This document shows positions 16,850 through 25,374 of a stretch of 64,000 bases of DNA, piece by piece. The notes beneath the pieces are model-generated. The model did no database searches. It worked only from the letters and a program-made list of their open reading frames with translations, and was not told the origin of the DNA. How positions within the stretch are numbered: position 1 is the stretch's first letter; each line of letters starts with the position of its first letter. Location: the NCBI RefSeq assembly GCF_014281965.1, contig NZ_JACFTB010000004.1, positions 186,001 through 250,000 of the forward strand, written 5' to 3'. The position numbers were made by a program, and so were the translations under genes. The DNA comes from Rhodococcus sp. BP22 (GTDB lineage: Bacteria > Actinomycetota > Actinomycetes > Mycobacteriales > Mycobacteriaceae).

Positions 16850-18100
16850 TCAAGCTCGACCGAAGGCGAGCGCGACGTTGTGCCCACCGAATCCGAACGA
16901 GTTGTTGATCGCGTAGTCGATCTGTCCGACGCGGGGCTCGCCCTTGACGACATCGAGATCGATCTTCGGATCCTGATTATCCAAATTCAGTGTGGGAGGA
17001 ATGATTCCCTCGCGCACTGCCAGCACCGTCAACACCGATTCGAGGGCGCCGACAGCGCCGATCGAATGTCCAAGAGCTGACTTCGGTGCGTAGATTGCTG
17101 CATGGTTTCCGACAGCCTTGTTGATCGCGATCGCCTCGGCAGCGTCTCCGACGGGAGTTGCCGTTGCGTGTGCGTTCACATGGGTGATGTCGGACTTCTG
17201 CAGTCCTGCGGTCTGCATCGCCCGGGACATCGCCCGAGCAGCTCCGGTTCCTTCGGGATCGGGTGCCACGAGGTGGAATCCGTCCGAGGTGATACCGGCA
17301 CCGAGAAGACGTGCATGGATCGTTGCTCCACGTGCTTTGGCGTGCTCTTCGGTCTCGATGACCATGAGCGCACCGGCCTCGCCGAACACGAACCCGTCCC
17401 GGTCCTTGTCGAACGGCCGCGACGCACCCTTCGGATTGTCGTTGTTGGTGCTCATCGCGCGCATCATGGAGAAACTCGCGATCGGCACCGCGTCGATGAA
17501 TCCCTCGACGCCACCGGTGACAACCATGTCGGCGTCGCCCATCACGATCATTCGCCACGCGTGAGCGATGGCTTCCGATCCCGAAGAGCACGCAGATACC
17601 GGAGTGATGACTCCAGCCTGTGCCTTGAGTTCCAAACCGACCACCGCTGCGGGGCCGTTCGGCATGACCATCTGAACTGCGAGTGGAGAGACCTTGCGGT
17701 ACCCACCGGTCTTGAGCTTGTCGACGGCATCGATGAGCGAGTCACCACCGCCGAGACCGGTGCCGATGGAAACGGCGAGGCGGAGCGGATCCACCTCGGG
17801 GCTGCCAGCGTTCTTCCATACCTCTCGGCCGAGCACAGTGGAAAGCTGCTCCACATAGCTCAGTCGCCGCATCTCCACTCGGGTGAGCAGGCTCGACGGA
17901 CTGACCGCGAGGTGTCCGCCGATTCGAACGGGAAGGTCGTACTCGGCGATGAAATCATCTTCGAGTACGCCAATGCCGCTCTCACCGTTCAGCAGACCCT
18001 TCCACGTCGCGTCGACATCGCCCGCGATGGACGTGGTCGCAGCAAGGCTGGTGACGACGACATTCGGGAAGCGTCCGTTGGCTGTGGATGGGTTGGTCAT
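16850..18100 (-). CDS. kasA: Beta-ketoacyl-ACP synthase KasA
   Basis: A 416-residue FAS-II condensing enzyme that elongates acyl-AcpM with malonyl-AcpM for mycolic acid synthesis. The active-site Cys171 lies in [10 protein letters not shown] and the two catalytic histidines lie in VNAHATATP and LGHSIGA. The N-terminus [18 protein letters not shown] aligns directly with M. tuberculosis KasA, which is also 416 residues, so I chose ATG 18100; a GTG at 18112 overlapping the acpM stop is in frame. Only one KAS gene is in the operon, whereas mycobacteria carry kasA and kasB, in line with the shorter mycolates of Rhodococcus. Confidence 0.95.
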   Translation of the reverse strand: MTNPSTANGRFPNVVVTSLAATTSIAGDVDATWKGLLNGESGIGVLEDDFIAEYDLPVRIGGHLAVSPSSLLTRVEMRRLSYVEQLSTVLGREVWKNAGSPEVDPLRLAVSIGTGLGGGDSLIDAVDKLKTGGYRKVSPLAVQMVMPNGPAAVVGLELKAQAGVITPVSACSSGSEAIAHAWRMIVMGDADMVVTGGVEGFIDAVPIASFSMMRAMSTNNDNPKGASRPFDKDRDGFVFGEAGALMVIETEEHAKARGATIHARLLGAGITSDGFHLVAPDPEGTGAARAMSRAMQTAGLQKSDITHVNAHATATPVGDAAEAIAINKAVGNHAAIYAPKSALGHSIGAVGALESVLTVLAVREGIIPPTLNLDNQDPKIDLDVVKGEPRVGQIDYAINNSFGFGGHNVALAFGRA

Positions 18101-18108
18101 GGATTCTC

Positions 18109-18411
18109 TCACTCGCTCGCGGAGTCGTCGAGCTTGGCCTTGATTGCTTCGGCAGCGTCGGGGTTCTCTGCTTCGAGCTTCTGGATGTACGCAACTGCGT
18201 CACCGACGGTGCGCAGGCTTGCGAGGTCTTCGTCGGGGATCTTCACGCCGTACTTGTCTTCGGTCTGAACGGCAATCTCGACCATCGACAGCGAGTCGAT
18301 ATCGAGGTCGTCCACGAAGGACTTGTCGATGGTCACCTCGGAGGGTTCGATACCCGTGACCTCCTCGATGATCTCTGCAAGTCCGGCGATGAGGTCTTCC
18401 TGGCTGGCCAC
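18109..18411 (-). CDS. acpM: Meromycolate acyl carrier protein AcpM
   Basis: A 100-residue acyl carrier protein. The phosphopantetheine attachment site is Ser40 in DLDIDSLSM. The core is ~80 residues and is followed by a charged tail ([19 protein letters not shown]), shorter than the ~115-residue mycobacterial AcpM tail. The GTG at 18411 follows AAGGGAG. The stop is 8 bases before the KasA ATG, showing tight operon structure. It carries the growing meromycolate chain between FabD, KasA and the reductases. Its tail length is the only clear departure from the mycobacterial protein. Confidence 0.95.
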   Translation of the reverse strand: MASQEDLIAGLAEIIEEVTGIEPSEVTIDKSFVDDLDIDSLSMVEIAVQTEDKYGVKIPDEDLASLRTVGDAVAYIQKLEAENPDAAEAIKAKLDDSASE

Positions 18412-18579
18412 TGCGTGGCTCCCTTCATTGTGTCGGTGCACCGTGAATCGATGCGCCGAAGTTCGATGGTGATCCTGCGTAGTCTGCGGCGTGCTGTGCA
18501 TCCACACGCCACGCGCGCATCTCGTACGAGATCGCACCCTGAACCCGTAACGAATCAGCTACGGGAGGTTCTTGTCGAG

Positions 18580-19479
18580 CTAGGCCAGGGCCGCAATATC
18601 CTCGGGCTTTTTCAATCCGAGGTTCGGAGTGCCGCGCATTTCGCGCTTGGCAATTCCGACGAGGGCGCCTGACGGTGGTAATTCGACGACGGAAGACACC
18701 GCGAGATCTTTCAACGTCGCCGTGCACAGATCCCATCGAACAGGTTTGGTGACCTGGGCGGCGAGCTTGGTCAGCGCGTCCGCGCCCGAGGTGACCGCTT
18801 TCCCGTCGGAGTTCGAAAGCAGAGTCCGCGTTGGTTGCGACGGCGTGATCGCCGCTGCCGCTGTTGCGACCGCGTCCTGTGCGGGTGCCATGAAGCGGGT
18901 GTGGAAAGCGCCGGCGACAGGCAATGCGCGAATGCGGGCCTTCTCCGGTGGGTTGGCGGCGAGTTCGGCCAATGCTGTCAGCAACCCGGCGGCCACGATC
19001 TGTCCGGCGGCGTTGACATTGGCCGGTTCGAGACCGAGTTCTTCGAGACGAGCCAGAACCTCGGACTCGGCGCCGCCGAGCACGGCAGACATCCCAGTCG
19101 GTTCGAGTGCACAGGCTTTGGCCATCTCAGCGCCGCGCACGGCCGCCAGTGTGACGGCCTCGTCGGCCGAAATCACCCCGGCTATCGCTGCGCCCGCGAG
19201 TTCGCCGACCGAATGGCCGGCGATGATCGCGTCATCTTGCAGCAATCCCTGGCTGGCTATCTCCTCGAAGGCGAGGAGCGCGGCAGCGACGACGAGTGGC
19301 TGTGTCACCGACGTGTCGGTGATTTCCTCCGCTGTAGCTGTGGTGCCCAGCCGAGCAAGGTCGAGTCCGGATGCCTTGGACCATAAAGCAACACGGTCCG
19401 CGGCACCGGGTAGTTCGAGCCACGGCACGAGCATGCCGGGTGTCTGGGAGCCCTGTCCGGGCGCAAGCAACGCAATCAC
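18580..19479 (-). CDS. fabD: Malonyl-CoA:ACP transacylase FabD
   Basis: A 299-residue enzyme that loads malonate onto AcpM. The nucleophile is Ser90 in IAGHSVGELAG, and the catalytic His lies in VAGAFHTRFMAP. The N-terminal APGQGSQTPGM loop is the usual start of FabD. It is the first gene of the FAS-II operon and the GTG at 19479 gives MIALLAPGQGSQ, matching the M. tuberculosis protein start. The operon promoter region upstream holds a MabR-type operator at 19543-19567. Confidence 0.95.
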   Translation of the reverse strand: MIALLAPGQGSQTPGMLVPWLELPGAADRVALWSKASGLDLARLGTTATAEEITDTSVTQPLVVAAALLAFEEIASQGLLQDDAIIAGHSVGELAGAAIAGVISADEAVTLAAVRGAEMAKACALEPTGMSAVLGGAESEVLARLEELGLEPANVNAAGQIVAAGLLTALAELAANPPEKARIRALPVAGAFHTRFMAPAQDAVATAAAAITPSQPTRTLLSNSDGKAVTSGADALTKLAAQVTKPVRWDLCTATLKDLAVSSVVELPPSGALVGIAKREMRGTPNLGLKKPEDIAALA

Positions 19480-19542
19480 TCGTTAAGAGAACACTGTGAA
19501 GGCCTGTTTGGGAGATGTCGCTCTCGATGAACTCTCGGCACT

Positions 19543-19567
19543 CAATTTGTGGGGATCCAACAAATTG
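19543..19567. promoter_or_regulatory. MabR operator upstream of fabD
   Basis: CAATTTGT-N9-ACAAATTG is a perfect 8-bp inverted repeat with a 9-base spacer. The mycobacterial MabR operator reported for the fasII promoter is, from memory, TTTTGT-N9-ACAAAA, so the TTTGT-N9-ACAAA core and spacing agree. It lies 64-88 bases upstream of the fabD GTG and just downstream of the mabR gene itself. This supports control of the fabD-acpM-kasA-accD6 operon by MabR in this organism. Confidence 0.85.
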
Positions 19568-19605
19568 CCTTGTGGAGTGCTCGCATCGCCCGCACGTACT
19601 ACTAC

Positions 19606-19615
19606 GTTACGTAAC
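19606..19615. promoter_or_regulatory. Palindrome overlapping the mabR stop codon
   Basis: GTTACGTAAC is a perfect 10-bp palindrome. It contains the mabR TAA stop and lies 127-136 bases upstream of the fabD start, further out than the MabR operator. It could be a second regulator site (for example of a TetR-type protein) for the FAS-II operon, but a 10-bp palindrome can be chance. Confidence 0.35.
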
Positions 19616-20989
19616 TACTTCACCGAATGTTACGTGTGTGGTTTGTGGGACAGGATATTGCGGTTCGTGATGAGTTCGAGCCAGTCGACCTACCGTTGCC
19701 GCAACACGAAGCACGTACGCATCACGCGATTGCGTCGGGTCTCGTCCCGTAACTTCGGCTATCCGCTTCAGCCGATACCGGACAGTATTTGGATGAACAA
19801 ACAGCTGTCGCGCGCAGGTCTCGACAGCGCCACCACAATCGAGGTATGCGTCGAGGGTGTCCGCCAAGCCGGAACCGGCCGCCGCCAAAGGCGCAACCAA
19901 ATGCTCGTTGAGCGTCGCGATGGCCGCCGAGTCGCCGAGCAACGCACGCTCTGGCAGCAGCTCTCCCGCGTGAACGGGTCGAGGTGCACCGCGCCATCCC
20001 GCAACCGCCTGCATGCCTGCGAACGCTTCCACCGCGCTCGAGTGGGCAGCGCCCAACGTGCGAGTCGTCGGACCGATGACGACAGGGCCCTCGGAGAAAT
20101 TCTGCAACATATCAGTCAGGAAAGCCGTGTTCGCGGCGCTGTCGATCAGTTGACCGCTGACAACCATGACGAGCCGCGTCCCCTGTACGACCGCGAGAGC
20201 TGCGCGATTGTGCTTCTGCGCAACCATGTGCACCGTACTGACCACGGACACACCCTGATCCTCCGGTGGAGTGCCGACCAGAACTGTCGCAGGCGCAGTG
20301 GCATCCCAGTTCAACGTGGCAGCTCGCGAAAGCATGTCGGACCCCGTATCCCCGCGAACGACGGCGTCGACGACGAGAGCCTCCAGGCGGGTATCCCACG
20401 CACCTCTGGATTCCGCGGCACTGGCATACACCGAAGCCGCCGCGAAACCCAGCTCACGGCCGTACCGCAGCACAGCCTCCGTCAGTGCAACCAACTGCTG
20501 ATCATTTCGCGCAAGAGCCGGAAGCCACTGCTCGAAGAACTCCATGGCGACCCGCACCATGTCCACCGTCTGACGCAGGGTCAACCGCCGCGCCAAATCC
20601 TGAGGAATGACCTGGAAAGCATCGAGGCTGAAACGAATATCGCTCTGCGGATTCTTCAACCACTCCAGGAAGTTGTCCACCGCCGTCTGAATCAGCAACT
20701 GCACGCTCGCCCGCTGCGCCGCATCGAGGCCGCTGAAGAACGGCAACTGATCCTGCATCGTCGTCACAGCCTCAGTGGACAGGCGACCCGAGAACTGCTT
20801 CACGCGCCGAAGAAGAGCGTCGGGAAGGGGGTCGCGCTTCTGCCGCGAGGGCGTGAGTGCCTTGACTGGTGGTTGAACCTCGTTGTCGGTGATGTGGCCG
20901 TCCTGGTCGTCCTTGTGATGCGTACCGGTCTTCGGCGCGCTCTCGTATCCTTCGGTCACACCGGAGTCTGCGCTCTTGTCGTGGACCAT
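19607..20989 (-). CDS. mabR: PucR-family regulator MabR of FAS-II genes
   Basis: A 460-residue regulator of the CdaR/PucR type. The C-terminal helix-turn-helix (residues ~385-425, DAYLDCGGAVETCARQLFVHPNTVRYRLKRI) is the PucR HTH_30; the middle region is the PucR GGDEF-like domain. Position between aceE and fabD and the operator in front of fabD identify it as the orthologue of Rv2242/MabR, which binds long-chain acyl-CoA and controls mycolate synthesis in mycobacteria. I chose ATG 20989 over the TTG at 20995. A very strong hairpin ends 8 bases upstream of this ATG and holds the AGG that would be its ribosome binding site. Confidence 0.92.
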   Translation of the reverse strand: MVHDKSADSGVTEGYESAPKTGTHHKDDQDGHITDNEVQPPVKALTPSRQKRDPLPDALLRRVKQFSGRLSTEAVTTMQDQLPFFSGLDAAQRASVQLLIQTAVDNFLEWLKNPQSDIRFSLDAFQVIPQDLARRLTLRQTVDMVRVAMEFFEQWLPALARNDQQLVALTEAVLRYGRELGFAAASVYASAAESRGAWDTRLEALVVDAVVRGDTGSDMLSRAATLNWDATAPATVLVGTPPEDQGVSVVSTVHMVAQKHNRAALAVVQGTRLVMVVSGQLIDSAANTAFLTDMLQNFSEGPVVIGPTTRTLGAAHSSAVEAFAGMQAVAGWRGAPRPVHAGELLPERALLGDSAAIATLNEHLVAPLAAAGSGLADTLDAYLDCGGAVETCARQLFVHPNTVRYRLKRIAEVTGRDPTQSRDAYVLRVAATVGRLARTHHEPQYPVPQTTHVTFGEVVT

Positions 20990-20997
20990 AGGCAAAA

Positions 20998-21051
20998 CCT
21001 ACGCCCGCCTGCTCGCGTCCGAGGACATGGACACGAGCAGGCGGGCGTAGG
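20998..21051 (-). promoter_or_regulatory. 18-22-bp hairpin between aceE and mabR
   Basis: On the minus strand a perfect 18-bp stem (CCTACGCCCGCCTGCTCG and its complement) encloses an 18-base loop whose ends GTCC/GGAC can pair for four more base pairs. The 3' arm ends in GTAGG and is followed by TTTT, then GCCT and the mabR ATG. It therefore looks like an intrinsic terminator for aceE and at the same time buries the mabR ribosome binding site. Confidence 0.85.
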
Positions 21052-21063
21052 GAATTCTGCGAG

Positions 21064-23910
21064 CTATGCGGAGCCGGTATCGGCGTACGACGTGGGAGCC
21101 GCGAGGACATCATCGATGCGGTACTTCTCGGCCGCCTCGACCGCCTTGGACTTGTCGATCTCGCCGGACGTTGCGAGTGCAGACAACACCGCGACGACGA
21201 TGGACTCGGCGTCGACGTTGAACACCCGTCGTGCTGCGGGACGGGTATCGGAGAACCCGAACCCATCGGTCCCGAGCGTGACGTAGTCGCCTGGAACCCA
21301 CTGACGGATCTGGTCCGGGACCGCACGCATCCAATCCGACGCGGCAACAACGGGCCCAGCAGCGTTCGAGAGTGCCTGCGTGATGTACGGAACCCGCTTC
21401 TCGGCCCCTGGATCGCGCAGCGCATCCTTTTCCGACTCGACGCCGTCGCGGCGCAGTTCACCCCACGAGGTGACCGACCAAACACCCGAGCGGACGTGCC
21501 ATTCGGATTCGAGTAGTTCGCGGGCCTTGCGCGCCGCGACGATTCCGACGCCCGACGCGAGGATCTGCGCTTCCGGCCCGTCACCTTCCTGCGGCTTCTC
21601 GAACAGGTAGATGCCCTTGAGCAACCCGTCGACATCGAGGTCCTCGGGCTGGGCCGGCTGCTGGTACGGCTCGTTGTACAGGGTGATGTAGTAGAAGATG
21701 TTCTCGCCGCCGAAGCCCGGCAGCAACTCACCGTCCGGCCCCTTTGTCCCGCCGTACATCCGGCGTAAGCCGTCTTTGATGATGTAAGCGATCTCGTATG
21801 CGAACGCTGGATCGTAGGAGACCGCTGCCGGGTTGGTCGACGCCAGCAGCAGGGAGTGGCCGTCTGCGTGCTGCAGCCCCTCACCGGTCAACGTAGTGCG
21901 TCCTGCGGTAGCACCCAGAACGAAACCGCGGGCCATCTGATCTGCTGCTGCCCACAGGCCGTCTCCGGTGCGCTGGAACCCGAACATGGAGTAGAAGATG
22001 TACAGCGGGATCATCACCTCGCCGTGCGTCGCGTACGACGTTCCGACGGCGGTGAACGACGCCGTCGAACCGGCCTCGTTGATTCCTTCGTGCAGGATCT
22101 GTCCGATCGAGCTCTCCTTGTAGGCGAGCATGAGTTCGGAATCCACCGATGTGTAGAGCTGACCGTTCCGGTTGTAGATCTTCAGCGACGGGAACCACGA
22201 ATCCATGCCGAAGGTGCGGGCCTCGTCAGGGATGATCGGCACGATTCGGTGGCCGATTTCCTTGTCGCGTAGAAGTTCCTTCATCACGCGCACGAGCGCC
22301 ATGGTGGTCGCAATTTCCTGCTTGCCGGAGCCCTTGAGCAGCGTTGCATACGTCTTGTCCGCAGGCTGCGGCAGTGGAGCTGGACTCACCCGACGTTCCG
22401 GAACGAATCCACCGAGTGCCTTGCGCCGATCGAGCATGTACGCGATCTCCGGTGAATCTTTGCCGGGGTGGTAGTACGGCGGCATGTACGGATCCTTCTC
22501 GAGCTCCTCGTCGGAGATCGGGATACGTTGCAGGTCGCGGAAAGTCTTGAGATCGTCGAGGGTGAGCTTCTTCATCTGGTGCGTCGCGTTGCGACCCTCG
22601 AAGAGCTTGCCGAGCGTGTAGCCCTTGATGGTGTGCGCCAGGATGACCGTCGGCTGGCCTTTGTGCGCCATGGCAGCGGCATACGCTGCGTGGACCTTGC
22701 GGTAATCGTGGCCACCGCGCTTGAGGTTCCAGATCTCGGCGTCGGTCAGATCCTTGACCAGTTCCTTGGTGCGAGGGTCGCGGCCGAAGAAATGGTCGCG
22801 AACATAGCCACCGTCGTTGGCCTTGTACGTCTGAAAATCACCGTCGGGTGTGGTGTTCATCAAATTGACCAACGCGCCGTCGCGATCAGCATGCAGCAAC
22901 GCATCCCACTCGCGGCCCCAGACGACCTTGATGACATTCCAGCCCGCGCCGCGGAAGAAGGACTCCAGTTCCTGGATGATCTTCCCGTTTCCGCGGACCG
23001 GGCCGTCGAGGCGTTGCAGGTTGCAGTTCACTACGAACGTCAGATTGTCGAGCCCCTCCGTCGCGGCTACGTGCGCCAGACCACGCGACTCGGGCTCGTC
23101 CATCTCGCCGTCGCCAAGGAATGCCCAAACATGCTGGTCGGAGGTGTCCTTGATCTTGCGATCTTCCAAGTAGTGATTGAAGCGTGCCTGGTAGATGGCG
23201 TTCATGGGCCCGAGGCCCATCGATACCGTCGGGAATTCCCAGAAGTCCTGCATCAAGCGCGGATGCGGGTACGACGGCAAGCCGCCCCCGGAATCGCTGT
23301 GGCTGTATTCCTGACGAAAGCCGTCCATGCGCTCGGCAGGGATGCGTCCTTCGAGAAATGCGCGGGCATAGATGCCGGGGGAGGCGTGGCCCTGAATGAA
23401 AATGTGGTCGCCACCGCCCGGGTGATCCTTGCCACGGAAGAAGTGGTTGAACCCGACCTCGTACAACGCTGCCGACGATGCATACGTCGAGATGTGTCCA
23501 CCCACGCCGACGCCGGGGCGCTGCGCGCGATGCACCATGATCGCGGCATTCCAGCGGATGTAGGCGCGGTAGCGGCGTTCGACCTCTTCGTCGCCGGGGA
23601 ACCAGGGCTCGTTCTCGGTAGGAATGGTGTTGACGTAGTCCGTCGAAGTCAGCGACGGCAGCGCGACCCGCCGTTCACCAGCCCGCTCCAGCAGACGCAG
23701 CATCAAGTACCGGGCGCGGGACGGGCCCGACCGCTCCAGCAGACCGTCGAAGGATTCGATCCATTCGTTGGTCTCGTCACTGTCGATGTCGGGTAGATAA
23801 GACGCGACACCCTCGCGGATGACGCGTACTCGACCGTCCGAGCCTGTAGGCGCGGGTGTCTTGCCGGCAGCATGTGTGTTCTGCCGGTCGTCCTGATTCA
23901 ACTCGGACAA
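21064..23910 (-). CDS. aceE: Pyruvate dehydrogenase E1 component (homodimeric) AceE
   Basis: A 948-residue E1 that decarboxylates pyruvate with thiamine diphosphate and acetylates the lipoyl group of E2. The ThDP site [15 protein letters not shown]...[15 protein letters not shown] is intact (residues ~245-285), as is the acid-base region [20 protein letters not shown]. The protein matches M. tuberculosis AceE closely over its length. The start is the TTG at 23910, preceded by GGAG. Its partners in the window are the E2 SucB/DlaT at 61216-62979 and LipA/LipB; E3 is elsewhere. It is followed by mabR on the same strand, so acetyl-CoA supply and FAS-II control are adjacent. Confidence 0.96.
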   Translation of the reverse strand: MSELNQDDRQNTHAAGKTPAPTGSDGRVRVIREGVASYLPDIDSDETNEWIESFDGLLERSGPSRARYLMLRLLERAGERRVALPSLTSTDYVNTIPTENEPWFPGDEEVERRYRAYIRWNAAIMVHRAQRPGVGVGGHISTYASSAALYEVGFNHFFRGKDHPGGGDHIFIQGHASPGIYARAFLEGRIPAERMDGFRQEYSHSDSGGGLPSYPHPRLMQDFWEFPTVSMGLGPMNAIYQARFNHYLEDRKIKDTSDQHVWAFLGDGEMDEPESRGLAHVAATEGLDNLTFVVNCNLQRLDGPVRGNGKIIQELESFFRGAGWNVIKVVWGREWDALLHADRDGALVNLMNTTPDGDFQTYKANDGGYVRDHFFGRDPRTKELVKDLTDAEIWNLKRGGHDYRKVHAAYAAAMAHKGQPTVILAHTIKGYTLGKLFEGRNATHQMKKLTLDDLKTFRDLQRIPISDEELEKDPYMPPYYHPGKDSPEIAYMLDRRKALGGFVPERRVSPAPLPQPADKTYATLLKGSGKQEIATTMALVRVMKELLRDKEIGHRIVPIIPDEARTFGMDSWFPSLKIYNRNGQLYTSVDSELMLAYKESSIGQILHEGINEAGSTASFTAVGTSYATHGEVMIPLYIFYSMFGFQRTGDGLWAAADQMARGFVLGATAGRTTLTGEGLQHADGHSLLLASTNPAAVSYDPAFAYEIAYIIKDGLRRMYGGTKGPDGELLPGFGGENIFYYITLYNEPYQQPAQPEDLDVDGLLKGIYLFEKPQEGDGPEAQILASGVGIVAARKARELLESEWHVRSGVWSVTSWGELRRDGVESEKDALRDPGAEKRVPYITQALSNAAGPVVAASDWMRAVPDQIRQWVPGDYVTLGTDGFGFSDTRPAARRVFNVDAESIVVAVLSALATSGEIDKSKAVEAAEKYRIDDVLAAPTSYADTGSA

Positions 23911-24065
23911 CGTGTGTACTCCTCAATGTGGCGGTCGCTCGGTGTGGCAACCGTTCCAGGCCTTTCGCCTTCTGTGACGGCGATCGACATTCCTCATTCC
24001 GGTGATTCTCATCAATCCTCCTACACATCTCCGAGGCAGGTAAAGGAGAGTCCCAATACCCACCA

Positions 24066-24081
24066 GTAGAAATTTATCTAC
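24066..24081. promoter_or_regulatory. Imperfect palindrome in the aceE / DUF3052 intergenic region
   Basis: GTAGA-AATTTA-TCTAC is a 16-base near-palindrome with a 5-bp perfect outer arm. It lies 156 bases upstream of the aceE TTG and 87 bases upstream of the DUF3052 GTG, in the only divergent spacer of this block. It is AT-rich against a GC-rich background, which suggests an operator or promoter element, but the regulator is unknown. Confidence 0.35.
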
Positions 24082-24167
24082 GCAATTTCGGCGCGGTCAG
24101 CTTGCGGATACGGCGCAAACCCTGTTCGCTTGCACTACTTCACCCACTATGCAAGGAGGTCACCACC

Positions 24168-24590
24168 GTGGTCGCCGCGGCGGACGCTCAGAACTACGCT
24201 CAGAAACTTGGTATCACTCGCGACTTGGTCGTTCAGGAACTGGGCTGGGACGAGGACACTTACGACGATCTGCGTGCGGATGTCGAGGACACCATTGGTG
24301 GTGAGACCCTCGACGAGGACTCCGACGAGGTGATCGACGTAGTGCTGCTGTGGTGGCGCGACGGCGACGGTGACCTTGTCGACGCCCTCATGGACGCGAT
24401 CGGACCTCTCTCGGACGATGGTTTCGTCTGGGTACTCAGTCCTAAAACCGGACTCCCGGGACACGTCGAACCGAGTGAAATCGCCGAATCGGCACCGACC
24501 GCGGGGTTGACGCAGACTTCGGCGGCCAACCTCGGAGACTGGATCGGTAGCCGACTGGTTCAGCCTAAGACGCGGGCAACCAAGCGGTAG
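24168..24590 (+). CDS. DUF3052 family protein
   Basis: A 140-residue acidic protein of the actinobacterial DUF3052 family, recognised by LGITRDLVVQELGWDEDTYDDLR, VVLLWWRDGDGDLVDALMDA and WVLSPKTGLPGHVEPSEI. No catalytic motif is visible and the function is unknown. The GTG at 24168 follows a near-perfect AAGGAGGT at 8 bases; the open frame extends further upstream but through the promoter. It is divergent from aceE and followed 25 bases later by ahpE, the same gene order as Rv2241, Rv2239c, Rv2238c. Confidence 0.88.
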   Translation: MVAAADAQNYAQKLGITRDLVVQELGWDEDTYDDLRADVEDTIGGETLDEDSDEVIDVVLLWWRDGDGDLVDALMDAIGPLSDDGFVWVLSPKTGLPGHVEPSEIAESAPTAGLTQTSAANLGDWIGSRLVQPKTRATKR

Positions 24591-24615
24591 TGCCCGAGAA
24601 CAGGAATCCGATTCG

Positions 24616-25080
24616 ATGCCACTCGAGGTAGGCGCACAGGCGCCGGACTTCACACTCAAAGACCAGAACAATCAGGAAGTGAGCTTGTCGTCGTATCGCG
24701 GCGTCAAGAACGTCCTTCTGGTCTTCTATCCGCTAGCTTTCACCGGCACCTGCCAGGGTGAGCTGTGCAAGGTGCGCGACGAACTGCCCAAGTTCGAAAA
24801 CGATGACACCGCAATCCTTGCAATATCGGTTGGGCCGCCTCCGACGCACAAGATCTGGGCAGCAGAACAGGGCTACACCTTCCCTCTTCTGTCCGATTTC
24901 TGGCCACATGGTGCCGTGGCACAGGCGTACGGCGTCTTCAACGAGAAAGCCGGCTTCGCCAACCGGGGAACATTCGTCGTCGACAAATCGGGCACTGTCC
25001 GGTTCGCCGAGATGAATCAACCCGGCGAAGCTCGTGATCCGTCTGCGTGGAACGAAGCATTGTCCGTTCTGGACACGTAG
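24616..25080 (+). CDS. ahpE: Peroxiredoxin AhpE
   Basis: A 154-residue thiol peroxidase of the AhpE group. The peroxidatic Cys46 lies in PLAFTGTCQGEL with Thr43 and the conserved PLAFTG context, and SVGPPPTHKIWA and LLSDFWPHGAV are diagnostic of AhpE. M. tuberculosis AhpE is a 1-Cys enzyme with Asp where this protein has Cys51, so here a CX4C pair (Cys46/Cys51) exists, as in E. coli Bcp/PrxQ. It would be reduced by mycothiol or a thioredoxin-like donor. It follows DUF3052 in an operon and ends in a strong hairpin at 25094-25139. Confidence 0.93.
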   Translation: MPLEVGAQAPDFTLKDQNNQEVSLSSYRGVKNVLLVFYPLAFTGTCQGELCKVRDELPKFENDDTAILAISVGPPPTHKIWAAEQGYTFPLLSDFWPHGAVAQAYGVFNEKAGFANRGTFVVDKSGTVRFAEMNQPGEARDPSAWNEALSVLDT

Positions 25081-25093
25081 ACGAACTTCGCCT

Positions 25094-25139
25094 CTTGTGA
25101 GTGGAAGTGCGCCCCACCGGACGCATTTTCACTCACAAG
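25094..25139 (+). terminator. Terminator after ahpE
   Basis: CTTGTGAGTG at 25094-25103 pairs perfectly with CACTCACAAG at 25130-25139, and the inner GAAGTGCG / CGCATTTT adds about seven more pairs including G-U wobbles. The hairpin starts 13 bases after the ahpE stop. It is about 90 bases upstream of the tRNA-Val gene and ends the DUF3052-ahpE transcript. Confidence 0.75.
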
Positions 25140-25228
25140 CAGGGCGTTGACATGCGGAATTGGAGAAATCGCTCAGACACGATAAATTTCTCCAAGCGTC
25201 ACAAACGGCCTCGGCCCAAATGTGACTC

Positions 25229-25303
25229 GGGCGTATAGCTCAGCGGTAGAGCTCTGGTTTTACACACCAGCGGTCGGGGGTTCGAACCCCTCTGCGCCCA
25301 CCA
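25229..25303 (+). tRNA. tRNA-Val (anticodon UAC)
   Basis: A 75-base cloverleaf with encoded CCA: acceptor stem GGGCGTA with TGCGCCC (one G-T pair), D-arm TAGCTCAGCGGTAGAGC, anticodon loop TTTTACA with anticodon TAC, and T-arm GGTTCGAACCC. The anticodon UAC decodes GUA/GUG valine codons. It lies alone between ahpE and a divergently transcribed TetR pair. Confidence 0.97.
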
Positions 25304-25374
25304 CCCACTCGGCTTGTGTCAAGCCTCGCACCCACGCCACGTTCGCAGGTGCGACGAACACGCCCGAGTATCGA

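Noticed and set aside
19496-21286. A 596-codon open frame on the plus strand across mabR and the end of aceE
   Set aside because: It is the mirror of well-supported minus-strand genes, its product is Arg/His-rich without any family, and it would run through the MabR operator and the strong hairpin.
22468-23796. A 442-codon plus-strand open frame inside aceE
   Set aside because: aceE is a clear full-length match; the antisense frame is typical of high-GC DNA.
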